From assembly GCF_014529535.1 (NCBI RefSeq), contig NW_023503340.1:62001-126000 (forward strand): a stretch of 64,000 bases of DNA, read 5' to 3'. The notes under the pieces were generated by a model, which was not told the DNA's origin, ran no database searches, and saw only the letters and a program-made list of their open reading frames with translations. How positions within the stretch are numbered: position 1 is the stretch's first letter; every line of letters begins with the position of its first letter. The DNA is from Bradysia coprophila (Eukaryota > Arthropoda > Insecta > Diptera > Sciaridae). Below are positions 22,321-34,195 of this stretch, in pieces. The position numbers were made by a program, and so were the translations under genes.

Positions 22321-22551
22321 CAAGATAATTATTTACGACCGAAGTTAAACTTAGCTAGGCTACAGAATGTTACAACCCAGTTTACGTTCTTATTACCATT
22401 TCTCCTAACCGATCGTTAGGATATCGACATTAATATTATTTTTAATATGTTTAATACGTTCACGAAAAGTAAAAGCCATGTTTTTGTAATTGGCGCTCGA
22501 AAACTAATAGCCCCGTGGCGCTGAAAACCTTAATCCGGCTCTGATTACTTC

Positions 22552-22651
22552 CGAGGTTCCAAGTTGTGTATTTGATAAGTGGGGTGTTACAGCCCGACCC
22601 AAAGGGGAGGGCTGTATTCCCCACTTGTCAAATACACAACTTGGAATCTCG
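22552..22651. mobile_element. Small palindromic MITE, CGAGGTTCCAAGTTGT family, copy 1
   Basis: CGAGGTTCCAAGTTGTGTAT at the left mirrors ATACACAACTTGGAATCTCG at the right. The hAT element inserted exactly at its left edge. A shorter copy lies at 26214-26277. Confidence 0.75.
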
Positions 22652-24135
22652 TTACAATGCTTTACGTGATTAGGCAATGTAAATGAAAATGAAACATGCC
22701 ATAACACGTAAAATACTTAACGTTCGGATGGATGTGTCGTGTCATCTACACGATTATTAATAATCGACAACCGGCACAGAGTATAATCATTTCTTTCTGT
22801 TTTGTTCCTTCGTCTGAAGTGCATCGGACATCATTTATGCGTTTGTTATAGATTTTCGCAACTCGCAATTCCTATATGGTATGAAGATGACTTTATGATG
22901 TAAACGATTTTTATTGTCAATCCCATTGTACAACGCTTTGAAGCGCAGATTGAATCGAGATGCATTAGTCATTTTTCCATGCAATTGTTGAATATATATA
23001 TCTTTTCACGAGAGCCAAATCAAGTTTTCTGTAACCCAACTAACAACATGATCTTTCTCTTTATTTTGTTATGCGACAATGACCTCTGATTCACGTCTTA
23101 TTAGTGTTCAAGGCCATATTCGTTGAGAAAACGAACATCGAGCTCATCACACACAACCTATTTAATATTCGCATAAACGCATTAACTGCAGTTGCAATAA
23201 TCATATGTAATTTTCCATTTCACCTGATTAAAGTGAAGTAACAGCGTAAAGACCTCTTAAAAACAACTGAATATGTGTAACTGATGCTTGCACTCCGATG
23301 ATCATATGTATATAGTTGTGGATATAATTTAATTGTGTAATTATGTAACGTAGAATTGAATTAAAATTTATAATTCTGCATTTAATGCAATGAGGGTTCA
23401 CCAATTGCAGCCGCACAATGTTACGAGATGTTTAAGAACTTGTTTCCAAGCATTTTACATTTTGTGCGCTGAAACGTGAAAAGTTTATGATTTTATCAGT
23501 TTTAGATAATTTCATTTAGGAATGCAGTTTTTCGAGGAAGAAATCCATGGCTTATTGTTACGGGCTATAATTAAAAATAGTTAAAAAAAAAACACTTGGC
23601 TTATACGTGACCATCGGATATAATATTATAGCCGAAGCATTTTTGCAAGAATAATAATTTGAATGGAAAATTCATAAATTTTCAAGTTCATTATTAACGA
23701 ATAGCCAACATTTGAAAACAGCGCGGCGCCCAGACAGTGAGCCAAGCCTAAGCGTAATGAGTGTAAAGTGTCGTAGATATCAGATATTAATTCGAGTTGG
23801 TATAATTTCCTATGCATAAAATTGCATTTGTATTACATGCGGAAGATCTGTAATTGCCATCTAGGTAAAATCGATGACCTCTCCGACTTTTCATTATGTT
23901 TGACATTTTACGGCAAAGCAACGCTCATTTTTATGACCTTAATGAAGTTGGTGTATGGTGACGAAATTAACATTACTCAGCAAGCGGGATAAATGATAGA
24001 AATTGTACTTCTTGAGTGAAATTTACTGATTCGAGGCGAAGTCTAGGTCGGAATTTCGAAATTTCGAACTCGGTTTAAGAGAATTTGAAAACAAAAATCG
24101 CACAGACAAACAATTGCACAGATAAAAATGTGTGA
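22652..24135. other. AT-rich intergenic stretch, nothing recognised
   Basis: No exon or repeat ends were seen, apart from a GATTCGAGGCGAAG motif near 24030 that recurs in hairpin elements (28850, 32015). Confidence 0.4.
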
Positions 24136-24137
24136 TT

Positions 24138-24345
24138 GAACTTTAAGGTCCGTGTGAGATTACTTTCGGTTTACTTGGGACGGTTGAGGATTAAAGAACA
24201 TTTTTCAGTCCCAAGGGGTTTTTTGTCCTTGCAACAAATAATCAAAGTTCGAAATAAACTCAAACATGATCAAGAACACAATGGCTCAGGGCGAAGATTC
24301 TCGGCTGGTGTTTTTGCAGGTCCCAGCTTCAAATTTCGTAAAAAG
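24138..24345 (+). repeat. Dispersed repeat, possible SINE-like copy 1
   Basis: Similar in order to 54158-54340: GTGAGATTAC near the start, then TTAAAGAAC, AAATAAACTC, GAACA, CGGCTGGTGT and GCAGGTCCC with TTCAAAT. The last block vaguely resembles a tRNA B box, but an A box is not convincing. It is not coding. Confidence 0.4.
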
Positions 24346-24580
24346 AAATTAATCTTTAAAGAATGAGGGTTTTATTTTGTATAACAAACATTTCAAATCA
24401 ATTACACATCATTCGATAATAATAATAATAATATATCTTTAAAGAATTTTAATTTTGGTCCATATTTCCATAAGATGTGTACATAAGTTCTAAAACGCCA
24501 CAGCAATGATAATTACAATGAATGTAATTTTCAGATTTTTTCTTCAATAAAAGAAAAAAAAACGCGAATTTTAGACTTAA

Positions 24581-25846
24581 GAGTGATATCGCCAAATCTT
24601 CGAACAACTTTGGGACAAGTTGTCACGGATTTTATTGAGTTATAGCTCTTTCGATTCGTTGAACTGATGCGAGTAAAACGTAGTACTACGTTTGATGAAA
24701 TTTATTTTGTTGTCGACGATCGAGGTAGTGAAGTAAGGGTCTGCCAAAAGGGGCCCAAAATCGTTTTTTTACAATGACGGTGATATTAATGAATTTAGAT
24801 GAAAAAATAGGTGATTTTCCTAAGTACCTGAGCGGCTGCAGTGACACAAGTCCATGACATGGTATGTATTGTGAGATAGCCTAGCCTCTGTAGTACCATA
24901 ACATGCAAAAACATCCTTGGATTAGTTTCACTGCAAAGGGTTGGAGTGACTTTAGTGGAAGTCCACCCCAAGTCGACGAAATTTTATCCCTTTCTTTCGT
25001 TTGTTTTTCGCTTTTTTGAGGTTTTTTGTGCGGTCATTCATTATTTATTGCTGATAAGAATGAGATCAACTAAACAAAAGATTTTATTGATGTATTCACG
25101 TGGTTCTTATACTCTTGGAACCCAAATTTCGATCTATTTGGACTATTTTCTATATAAAAGTGGGATGTGAAGCATTTTTGGACTTTTTTTGTGACTATTC
25201 AATATGTATTTTCAATAAAATTGTTATTTTAAGTGAATTAAACTAAAATAAAGAGTAAACTGATATATCCACGTTGGTTACGTACACTACGACTTAAAAT
25301 TTCGAACGTTTTATGCATATATTTCGACTATTTTTCATGATAATCGAAAATCTTCCACTAAAGTCACTCCAACCCTTTGCAGTGAAACTAATCCAAGGAT
25401 GTTTTTGCATGTTATGGTACTACAGAGGCTAGGCTATCTCACAATACATACCATGTCACGGACTTGTGTCACTGCAGCCGCTCAGGTACTTAGGAAAATC
25501 ACCTATTTTTTCATCTAAATTCATTAATATCACCGTCAGATGAACATGGACCTGGTGGTGTGTATACTCAAAATGTGCATCTCTTCAAGGCCTACTAGGC
25601 TAGCTGAAAAAGTTTTTTCCCAAAATTGTTTCACTCGAGTAATTGTAAAAAAAACGATTTTGGGCCCCTTTTGGCAGACCCTTACTTCACTACCTCGATC
25701 GTCGACAACAAAATAAATTTCATCAAACGTAGTACTACGTTTTACTCGCATCAGTTCAACGAATCGAAAGAGCTATAACTCAATAAAATCCGTGACACCT
25801 TGTCCCAAAATGTCTGATTTTGTTCGATGTTTTGGCGATATCACTC
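24581..25846. mobile_element. Large palindromic (foldback) element 2 flanked by TTAA
   Basis: Same ends (GAGTGATATCGCC) and TTAA flanks (24577-24580 and 25847-25850) as the element at 13038-14642. The arms run from about 24581-24966 and 25355-25846, round an unpaired centre of some 390 bp. The right arm carries roughly 120 bp that the left arm has lost (near 25540-25660). That extra piece matches element 1 (GGCCTTGAAGAG and GTATAC blocks), so the pair shares an ancestor. Confidence 0.75.
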
Positions 25847-26059
25847 TTAATTAATCCACCTTGGTTGTGATACATGGTGTGACACCATTGGTGTCGAATC
25901 CGTAAAACACAATTCTTCCGAGTAAAATTTCTGCCAAAAGTGAGTGTTGTATTGGATTAATGAAATAATAGTAGTACAATTGCTTACGAAAGGGAGCTGC
26001 TTTAGGGTAGTAAAAGAATGTAAAACTTACGTAATTGTTTGAAACTTTATCTTTTGCCT

Positions 26060-26212
26060 ACTTTACTTACCAATGGGGCAAATGATCGAAATGGTACTTC
26101 TTGTCTGAAGTTTGCCGACCGGGCGTTGCCGAGGTCTGTAAACACACTAGAAGTACCATTTCGATCATTTGCCCAATTGCCAAGTAAAGCAATCACGTAA
26201 AGCATTGTACTT
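26060..26212. mobile_element. Hairpin element with GATCGAAATGGTACTTCTTG arms
   Basis: GGGCAAATGATCGAAATGGT at the left mirrors ACCATTTCGATCATTTGCCC at the right, round a GC-richer centre. Related diverged sequence lies at 23985-24060 and 26480-26580. Confidence 0.65.
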
Positions 26213-26213
26213 A

Positions 26214-26277
26214 CGAGGTTCCAAGTTGTTATTTGACAAAAACACCCCACTTATCAAACACACAACTTGGAACCTCG
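26214..26277. mobile_element. Small palindromic MITE, CGAGGTTCCAAGTTGT family, copy 2
   Basis: CGAGGTTCCAAGTTGT and ACAACTTGGAACCTCG face each other over 64 bp. Its centre is shorter than that of the copy at 22552. Confidence 0.7.
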
Positions 26278-26289
26278 GAAGTAATATAC

Positions 26290-28280
26290 TATTATTCAAA
26301 AAGTTGAGGTAAAGTTTTCGCTCCATGTAGTAAAGTTAACTTTACTCACGTTTTTTAATAAAAAATAAAAATAAAAAGTTCCCAACAAGGATGTATCCTA
26401 GCGAAAACTAGATGTAAAGTTTTGCCGCCGTTAAGTAAAAAGTTCATTTCCTTCACGTTTTTGAGTAAAATACTTCACTAGGTAATGGGGGAAACTATGG
26501 AAATGGCTTCTTTCGCATGTTTAGTTCGCATAGAAGTCCTGCAAGAAGTACCATTCCATTGGTAAGTAATGTGCTATTATGATGAGCCGAGCGGTTTTTG
26601 AGAATCGACAGCAATGTCTAGCATCAGTCAGTTTATTTAAATGAAGATCCATTGTGAGATTCAACGAACCAGTAAAATTTTGAGACTGGTGACTGAAGTC
26701 GTTGTCAGAGTATCTGCGTTTGTCACAAAAATATTTCATCATCTACCACACATCGTATTATATGGAATGGACGCAAACAAATAAAATATTTGTGATAAAA
26801 TTGTCGTTAAGATTTTGTGCTGAATGACAAACGTATCAGCCTATATCTAACCTCAACCGTATGCGTACCTATTTTTCATTCTATTGATGGTCATTTTATT
26901 TGGATCTTTAGAGCAGATAGAGAAAGAAAAAAAAAATAATAAAAACGTACCAGGTACTAACGATTAAATAAATCGATCGTAAACTTGATATATGTAACCT
27001 TAAACTACAAACCGACGTTATTGTCTTTTTTTGTGTTATCTCTCGATTCTTTTTGTTTTCTACAAAAACCAGGGGAATGATCGTGACTATGTCAACTATT
27101 ATCATTCAATATAGAAATCAACTTTCTCAGCTACATATTCTTTGCATCAGCAATGTTACACACGCAGAAACGAATCCACATAGCTATGCAAGAATATAAA
27201 CTATTATGCAGGTGTAAAAAGTGATACAAGAAAAGGCAGCGCAATTTATGCAAAAGAATAAAACAAAAACAAAAAAAAAACAAAAAATTATGGCATATGG
27301 TATATTTATAGACGCCACGGCACTCATATATTATCGACTAGATTCCATTTAGATTCTATTTTAAGTTTTATTCAGGTTTATGCACGATCTTTTCAAGATA
27401 ATCTAAACGAAAAAGGTTCCTCATCCTCACATTTATTGTGTCAATGATCCCAATACCACAAATACAAATGTAACATTCTACCTCTACACACACTTCGTTC
27501 GTGGTAATCTCTTCAGGGCAATGCAATGTAATGTTGTCCGAAGAAGTCTGTGTTTTAGATAGAATGTTAGTGTTGCACTGATTTTTATCTTGGAAAAGTT
27601 TATTTATTCATTATTTGCTTGCCTCTTTTCGGAAGATTCTTCTTTCTTGCCTATTTATAGATCATGCTATTTGCAGTATATAAAACACGCACACACACAA
27701 TGCAATTTTCGATTATTGTATTTAAGTCAATTTCATTTTTCAGCATTCCATTCCATACTTATCGGGCACTGAAGTCACTTTATTAACCGCAAAAGAGTAA
27801 CAGTCACAAATCCTAACTGTGCAGCCAGTCCTTTGGGTTAGAATGAGTCGCTCTCTGTTTTTTTTTTCATTTGGCTTTCTCCTAAGTATAAAACTACATA
27901 TTGTTCGTGTCTCCGGTAAACCGGTTGTTCCGGTAATTTTACCTCGAATTTTACCGTTTTTCTGTATAAAACGAAAAATCTAAATAACTCGAGAAAGAAG
28001 CAATAACACTTTAAATCCAACATAAAAGGCATATTCAATACCGTTCGGAATTTTTTTTTTTGTCTATTAGATGCAACCCATTTCTGAGCGACTCCTCCAT
28101 CAACTTAGAGGAACTCATTTTGTGTACAAAAAATTCTTTATGAAAAACCACGGAACCGTTCAAATTTTGCCACCAGCCCTTTTAGTGAGAATCTTAACCT
28201 TAGAACTTTTAGGCACACTGTAGATGTCATTTTTATATAATTTGTAACGCAGGATGACGATTTGTATTTGTGTAAGCTAT
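26290..28280. other. Gene-free AT-rich stretch
   Basis: It has a diverged hairpin fragment near 26480-26580 and A-runs near 27270. No exon was recognised. Confidence 0.35.
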
Positions 28281-28333
28281 CAGAGAAATGATATCGTTAG
28301 CCGGAGCCGGAGCGTGCCGTTATCATTTCTCTG
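28281..28333. mobile_element. Tiny hairpin repeat, CAGAGAAATGAT family, copy 1
   Basis: CAGAGAAATGATA and TATCATTTCTCTG face each other round a GC-rich loop. A second copy lies at 59359-59401. Confidence 0.6.
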
Positions 28334-28476
28334 AAATCTATTGCCATAAAGGTTTAAAATCATTGATAACTCCAGAAATACGTTTTTTTGAGGTGTCATT
28401 ATTCCAAAATAAATACTTGTCGAGTTCAACCTGTAGTGTCTGTCAACACTGAATTGAGGACGTTGTTAATAGTTAT

Positions 28477-28910
28477 TTACATGCTACATGCGTCAAAAAC
28501 CACACTTTTTATGTTTCAAGCACTACTTACGAAGCCCTCAGCATGTCCATCCATTACATAACTCGGAATAGTATTTTACTTTACTAGTGAGGTAATGTGG
28601 CCTTTCCCTCACTAGTGAGGACCCTTTCCCTCGTTCGTAAAGTAAAACGCCACACCTTACACGTGAAATAATTTGATATCTCGTATCACGATGAGCAAAA
28701 GTACCTCGGGCTGAAGCCCTCGGATACTTTTACTCATCTGGATACGAGATATCAAATTACTTCACTGGTATAGTAATGTGCTATTACATGACTATGACTA
28801 GGGATAAAAAGATGAAAAGTAGAGTTTTCGTGTGAATTTTGTTGATCCGAGGCGAAGCCGATGTCAATGACCACACGAAGACGAGACTTTTCATTTTTAT
28901 GTAATGGATT
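28477..28910. mobile_element. Composite of hairpin elements
   Basis: The outer parts (GCATGCGTC-like block near 28480, and AAAATCCATTAC/GTAATGGATTTTA edges) recur in rearranged order at 42120-42352. Within it lies a strong hairpin at 28669-28758: TTTGATATCTCGTATC mirrors GATACGAGATATCAAA round TCGGGCTGAAGCCC. A ValAsp-like GATCCGAGGCGAAGCC motif near 28848 is shared with 32013 and 42285 (inverse). Confidence 0.55.
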
Positions 28911-29639
28911 TTACATGCTTTTGAAACCTAAACCAATTTTCTTGTTTCCCCTAGGTGTGTAATAAGCCACTTTTGACCCAAGGGAGAACAAAGGCATTTT
29001 GAATAAGTAATATTAATTTTTCAGTCTCTCGTTAACTGAAATAAGATTTTTTTTTTCTATGAAAGTAGTACTTTTGCCACTCAATTTCACACCCAAATCA
29101 TATCCACCCTGAAATTAGTCAAATCACCAACGGAAAAATTTAGTATTGGTTGCGAAAAATGAAAAATTTCTTTACGGCGACATGCTTCTTGTGTCTTAAC
29201 AGTGCACTTAGCGGTTGATTTTTAACATATTCGTCAAAGCCACCGAAAATATGATAAAATTTATGATGGCCAATCATGTAAACAAACAACAATATTGTCG
29301 TTTGGTGCGATGTAAGTTACAAAAGAGATGACCAAAAGTAAGAAAATGTAATCAGTAATCTTAAAAAATTTCTTTTCATGAGTAAAGGTTTATAATAACA
29401 CTGTTAGTTAGATGTGTGTCACATTCCTTATTCTTACTCACTGTGCGAATTTTAATACAGTTTTTTTTTCTAGAGAATTAATCTCAACAGCTTGACTAAA
29501 TAAAAGTTTTCGACTGAGTTATGGGCATCTGTACCATCGATCCATGTCATCCCAATATTAATCATCGCTTGTAATCATCGTAATCGTTCAGGAGCGTTTC
29601 CCTGTCGTATGAATAGTGCTGGAACCATTAATCGAATGG
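28911..29639. other. AT-rich stretch, nothing recognised
   Basis: No coding frames, splice signals or repeat ends were recognised. Confidence 0.35.
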
Positions 29640-30030
29640 ATGAACCGGATGAATTCCTCAGGATCGAACAATCCGCCTTTACGTTAAATTTCGTATTAGG
29701 ACGAATTCCCTAAGATCGAACAAACTACTTTACGCTACATTTCGTAAAAGGATTAATTCCTTAGGATCGAACATCCGCCTTTACGTTACATTTCGTAGAA
29801 AGATGAATTCTCTAGTATTCTACAAAACGCATTTGCGTTATATTTCGTAAAAGGATTAATTCCCTAGTATCGAACAACCCGTCATTACGTTATATTTCGT
29901 AAAACGACGAATTCCCTAAAATCGAACAAACTACCTCTACGTTACATTTCGTAAAAGGATGAATTCCTCAGGATCGAACAATCTGCCTTTACGTTAAATT
30001 TCATAAAAATATGGATTGCCTAGTATTGTG
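29640..30030 (+). repeat. 52-bp minisatellite, about eight units
   Basis: GAATTCC-type landmarks occur near 29651, 29703, 29755, 29805, 29857, 29909, 29961 and 30013. Each unit carries ATCGAACA and TTACGTTA.ATTTCGTA blocks, with moderate divergence between units. Confidence 0.8.
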
Positions 30031-30090
30031 TACAAAATAAGTTTAATTTTCAAACTATCAGGATTTTTTATTCAAATCTTAATTTTTCCG

Positions 30091-30353
30091 GGTGCCAATA
30101 GTCTCTTTATAATACTGTGGCTAATGGCACCGGGTGTAATTAACATTAGTATAATAAAGACACTATTGGCACCTGGTGCCATTAGCCACAGTATAAAAAA
30201 GAGACTATTGGCACCCGGTGCCATTAGCCACAATATTATAAAGAGACTATTGGCACCCGGTGCCGTTAGCCACAGTATTATAAAGAGACTATTGACACCC
30301 GGTGCCATTAGACACAGTATAATAAAGAGACTCTTGGCACCCGGTGCCAATAG
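30091..30353. repeat. 42-bp minisatellite with an internal inversion
   Basis: GGCACCCGGTGCC, itself a palindrome, recurs at 30168, 30210, 30252, 30294 and 30336, exactly 42 bp apart. The first unit (30091-30131) is in the opposite orientation. 42 is a multiple of three, so frames stay open on both strands (LLAPGAISHSIIKR and the like). These are not taken as genes. Confidence 0.85.
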
Positions 30354-30369
30354 CATATTCGTTTAATAT

Positions 30370-32095
30370 CAGCGATCTGATGTTCTCGACAACAATATAG
30401 CAAATACTGTCTGTACTGTGGTTGCTTGCAACCCCCGACTCGTACAGGATTGCTTTTAGCACAACATCCGTTTATATGTAAATCCGTTTCTATGAAAATG
30501 TTCTGTTAGGTCGGTGGCAGATCGATTCGGCATTGGATAATCTTTGTTCTTGAACTGTCGACGCTGTCATATCGATTCATGAAATGGTCCACAGAAACCA
30601 AATGATTTCTATCAGAAGACAATTTTTTAACAAAAAAATTGAAACCACAACACATCCATTGTAAATTCACTTCATCGAAGTTGCATGACATTTGGGTAAC
30701 ATTTCACGACCAAAATACATCGTGAGAAATCTAACCTCACAGTTACACCTGTCATCGTTAACTGAACGAAACTCAGTGAAGAAAAAATCGTTCCTGAACG
30801 AGCTCTAACTGACCATTTTAACACTTAACATTGAAAATGATCGAACCGTCTATAAATAGACGAAGAATGGAAGAATTTCCTTTGCTATGTAAATAAATAA
30901 AAGAAAAATTGCATTTTTTGCTGTTGTTGTTGCACTTACATTGTTGACGATACATAAATAAATTGTCCGTCGTTTTTATCAATAAAATAACATTTTACGA
31001 CATTCGAGAGACTCAAACGAGATATTTTTCTGCTAATAAAAATTCTGGTAAAAATAAATCTGTCTATGAACATTAAGTGAAAAACGGTCATGAAACAAAC
31101 GAAAAAAAAAAATTGACAAACATTTCCACATGGAACTAGTAAATTTAATATTAAAAGAAAGAATAAAACTTTATTTATTATAAACTGCAAAAATATCCTT
31201 ATATGGTATTGTATTGCGTTACGGGCAAAAGAAGAAGAGTCACCGACCCCATAATTGCACGTAATGAAAGAATTTATGTATAGAGACGAGAAAGAACCTG
31301 TTGCTTAACATAAGTACCACTTGCATTTGCTCGCATCTTTGCTTTATTGCCTTTTATAATATCTAAAAAAAGGTATTCAAAGAATAAAAAAAGGATCTGC
31401 AAACTCATTGCACATACACACATCATTCTCATAGCTTAAACAAATAAAACTCTTCATTTATAACCCTACAATAAATATATATATCTGTACGCTACGCAAG
31501 ACTTATTGCATCAGACAATGTTTAATAATGGTATAGAGCCATTAAGAATGTATTGTTTATTTTAAAAACCTATTTTAATCCCTTTACGACAGAAATATAT
31601 TTATTGAATTGAAATCGAGAAATATTAAAGTTTTTTTTTTTCGTTGTTGGACGGTTTGGAGAAGAAAAGGTATAAGTGGAAATTACATATTTGCTTCGTT
31701 TGTAAACATTTTGTTTTTTGTCTTCAGTTTATCCGATCATTTTAATGATTACTCGAGACTTGAAGATTAATTTTAATAAACAGCAGTTTATCAACGTTGT
31801 TGAGTTATAATGTCTCTTATATCGTGTACTTGACAGACAAATAATCAATAAAGTAGATGTCGTCATGGGTGAAAAACTAATATGGAAAAGTAAATCAACT
31901 GATCAACAGAATAATGTTTCCAATTTGTCCAATTTGGTAATAGTAGTACGTTATACTAACCAACCAATGACAAAGGATGAAAATGGTATTTTTTGTGTGA
32001 AGTTTACCCATCCGAGGCGAAACCGCCCGCCGAGCCTCAAAATTCGTTGGTGCGTATAACGGCTGCGTACCTCAGATGTAGTAACATTTTCTTTT
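30370..32095. other. AT-rich gene-free stretch
   Basis: No supported exon. A GTGTGAAGTTTACCCATCCG hairpin-family fragment lies near 31995-32040. Confidence 0.35.
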
Positions 32096-32099
32096 CATT

Positions 32100-33125
32100 A
32101 GACCCGTACGAAGTACTGGGGTCTTATAGGTTTACGCATACGTTTGTAACACGTCGAATTGGACTCCCTGAGTAAGGGGAAACCTATTGTGGTTGTCTAG
32201 AGATGCCAAATCCGTCTGTCCGTCTGTCTGTCTGCACGATAACTTGAGTAAAACTCATCCGATTTTGAAAATTCTTTTTTTTCCCGTTTGGTAATGTCAA
32301 AAGACAGGCTAAGTTCGAAGATGAGTGATTTTGGATCGACCCCTCCCGAGCTGTGGCCCAATAAGTGCTTTACGGTTTTTCAAAGATATCTCCGGACATT
32401 TAAACGTTAAACTTGTAAGTGATACGTCAAATAAAAGGTATTTACAATACCGATCGACAAAAAAAACGTTTATGGAAATCGGATGACCGAGTCGTGAGTT
32501 AGACCCCTTGGTGTGGAACAGGCACAGGGCGGCAAGCAGTTTTTGCTTGTAGGTCGGCCACATTTGAACATATTTCGTTCGTTTTAGCTTTATTAGATAG
32601 GTATTGACCGTACCAATCAGGGAAAAAAAAGTTCATGAAATTATGTTCTCCGGAGCGTGAGCTATGTCTCTTGGAGTGAGCTCTTATCTGGCTACTCGGC
32701 CGTACAGTGAACGTGGAGTATTTTGTCAATATCTCGAGTAAATTTTGACCGAATTTCATGAATTTTTTTTTGTTTGAAAGATATTAACGAATGTAAAGCG
32801 TCTGTACTATTTCCGGTCTCCTAACAAAATGGCTGCCGGCGGCCATATTGGATTTTATTAAAAGTGATATAAAGTGGGAAAAATGGTACTTAGAGTGTTT
32901 CTGTTAACATGGAAATAATGTGTTAAGTGTGAGGGGTTTCAGGGATTCCATATATGGACATCTATATATACCTATATACAGCTATATTGAGCTATATACA
33001 GGCATATAGAGCTATATAATAGCATATTCCTCTGTGAAATGTTTATTTATAGTGAAATATAGTTAAATATAGCGGTATATAGCTGTTTAAATAGGAATTT
33101 ATGAAATTTGTCTTCGTACGGGGCT
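32100..33125 (-). mobile_element. GTACGAA-ended element, copy E, reverse orientation
   Basis: Read on the - strand it begins AGCCCCGTACGAAGAC at 33125 and ends AGTACTTCGTACGGGTCT at 32100. The TATAGC-rich block (32950-33080) also occurs in copy D right after its satellite array, and the GTCTGTCCGTCTG stretch near 32215 is the GACG microsatellite reversed. This copy lacks the 61-bp array. Confidence 0.7.
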
Positions 33126-33737
33126 GTCTATATTGCCTCCAGCAATTTAGTTGTATATGATAACAAGGCAAAGAGTGGATAATGTAAGTGATTTTAAAGG
33201 GAGAATAGTTTTTCAGCAGAGAAGAAAATGAAGTAAGAGAAATGAAGAGTTTCACATTAAAGGCTTTTGATACGAATAGGTGTTTCGTACGGGTCGGCGT
33301 TAGCTATGTTTTTTTTTTCTTCTTCTAAATATGTTGTCATGATAGGTAAATAGATTTGGTCAAAATAGGAAACTGCCTCGAATTACAAATTTTCTGCTTA
33401 AAATGACTACCCGAGCGAAAAAAAAATCTACGAAAAATTATACGAACAAATGCGTGAAAATGGGCAGGGTATAAATACACATATTTTCGCAACAAGTGAC
33501 AAAAAGTAGGATTTTCCGGTGTTTTTATTGCCAAAAACGTTGTATACAACTCGATCATAAATACACTTATTTTCAACCATTCTCCAAACAAAAACAATAT
33601 AAAAAAGTATAAAGATGTTAAGTATTCGCCAGTATACTGCTGTAGATGGAATTGCCGGGTATAGTAGCATGCTTTCAAATACTGGTGCGTTTCGTACAAA
33701 ATAAAGTGGCTACTAAACGTAATATTCGAAATGATGA
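33126..33737. other. AT-rich stretch with no supported gene
   Basis: A CGTACGGGTCGGCGTTAGC near 33288 is another partial end of the GTACGAA family. A frame of 120 codons on the - strand (33337-33699) has no motif or splice support. Confidence 0.35.
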
Positions 33738-34176
33738 ATCAGTCAAAAACACTCAAAAGAATAAAAGTGACGCAAGTCCCTATGTATACTTCCAAAACAA
33801 CTGATATCGCTGGAGGTGACGCATTCTGCGCTTGTACGCAAAAACTGTAACAGCAAAAATTTGACCAAAGAAATTCTAGAAACAAAATTTTACCAAAAAA
33901 ATTTTGCGTCACAAAGTGGCAGATGATTCGGACGTATTAGGACGTATTCTTGCATATTTTAAAAAATTTCTTCAAAGTACTTTCCTCAACATCTGCCGCT
34001 TGTGACGCAAAATTTTTTTGGTAAAATTTTGTTTCTAGAATTTCTTTGGTCAAATTTTTGCTGTTACAGTTTTTGCGTACAAGCGCAGAATGCGTCACCT
34101 CCAGCGATATCAGTTGTTTTGGAAGTATACACAGGGACTTGCGTCACTTTTACTCTTTTGAGTGTTTTTGACTGAT
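33738..34176. mobile_element. Long inverted-repeat MITE
   Basis: Arms of about 185 bp (33738-33926 and 33993-34176) mirror each other almost perfectly. The ends are ATCAGTCAAAAACACTC and GAGTGTTTTTGACTGAT. The inner part carries TTTTGCGTCAC and GTGACGCAAAA round a 66-bp loop. No coding sequence. Confidence 0.8.
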
Positions 34177-34195
34177 ATCAGTTCTTTTGGAAGAA

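Larger units (their letters stand above)
18203..22543. mobile_element. hAT-like element with nested insertions, 8-bp target duplication
   Basis: The left end CAGAGCCGGATCAA and the right end TTAATCCGGCTCTG are inverted. ATTACTTC stands directly outside both ends (18195-18202 and 22544-22551), a perfect 8-bp duplication as made by hAT transposases. Subterminal GTGGCGCT/AGCGCC motifs also mirror each other. No transposase frame is visible. The interior is filled with repeat copies B and C, a hairpin element (20540-20760) and a tandem-repeat tail, so the visible hAT part is only the outer few hundred bases. Confidence 0.8.

Noticed and set aside
30016..30366. 116-codon frame with LLAPGAISHS repeats (and its antisense)
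   Set aside because: Follows directly from a 42-bp tandem repeat; no start context, known domain or splice signals.
33337..33699. 120-codon frame on the - strand
   Set aside because: Aromatic-rich composition typical of AT-rich non-coding DNA; no splice sites or homology recognised.
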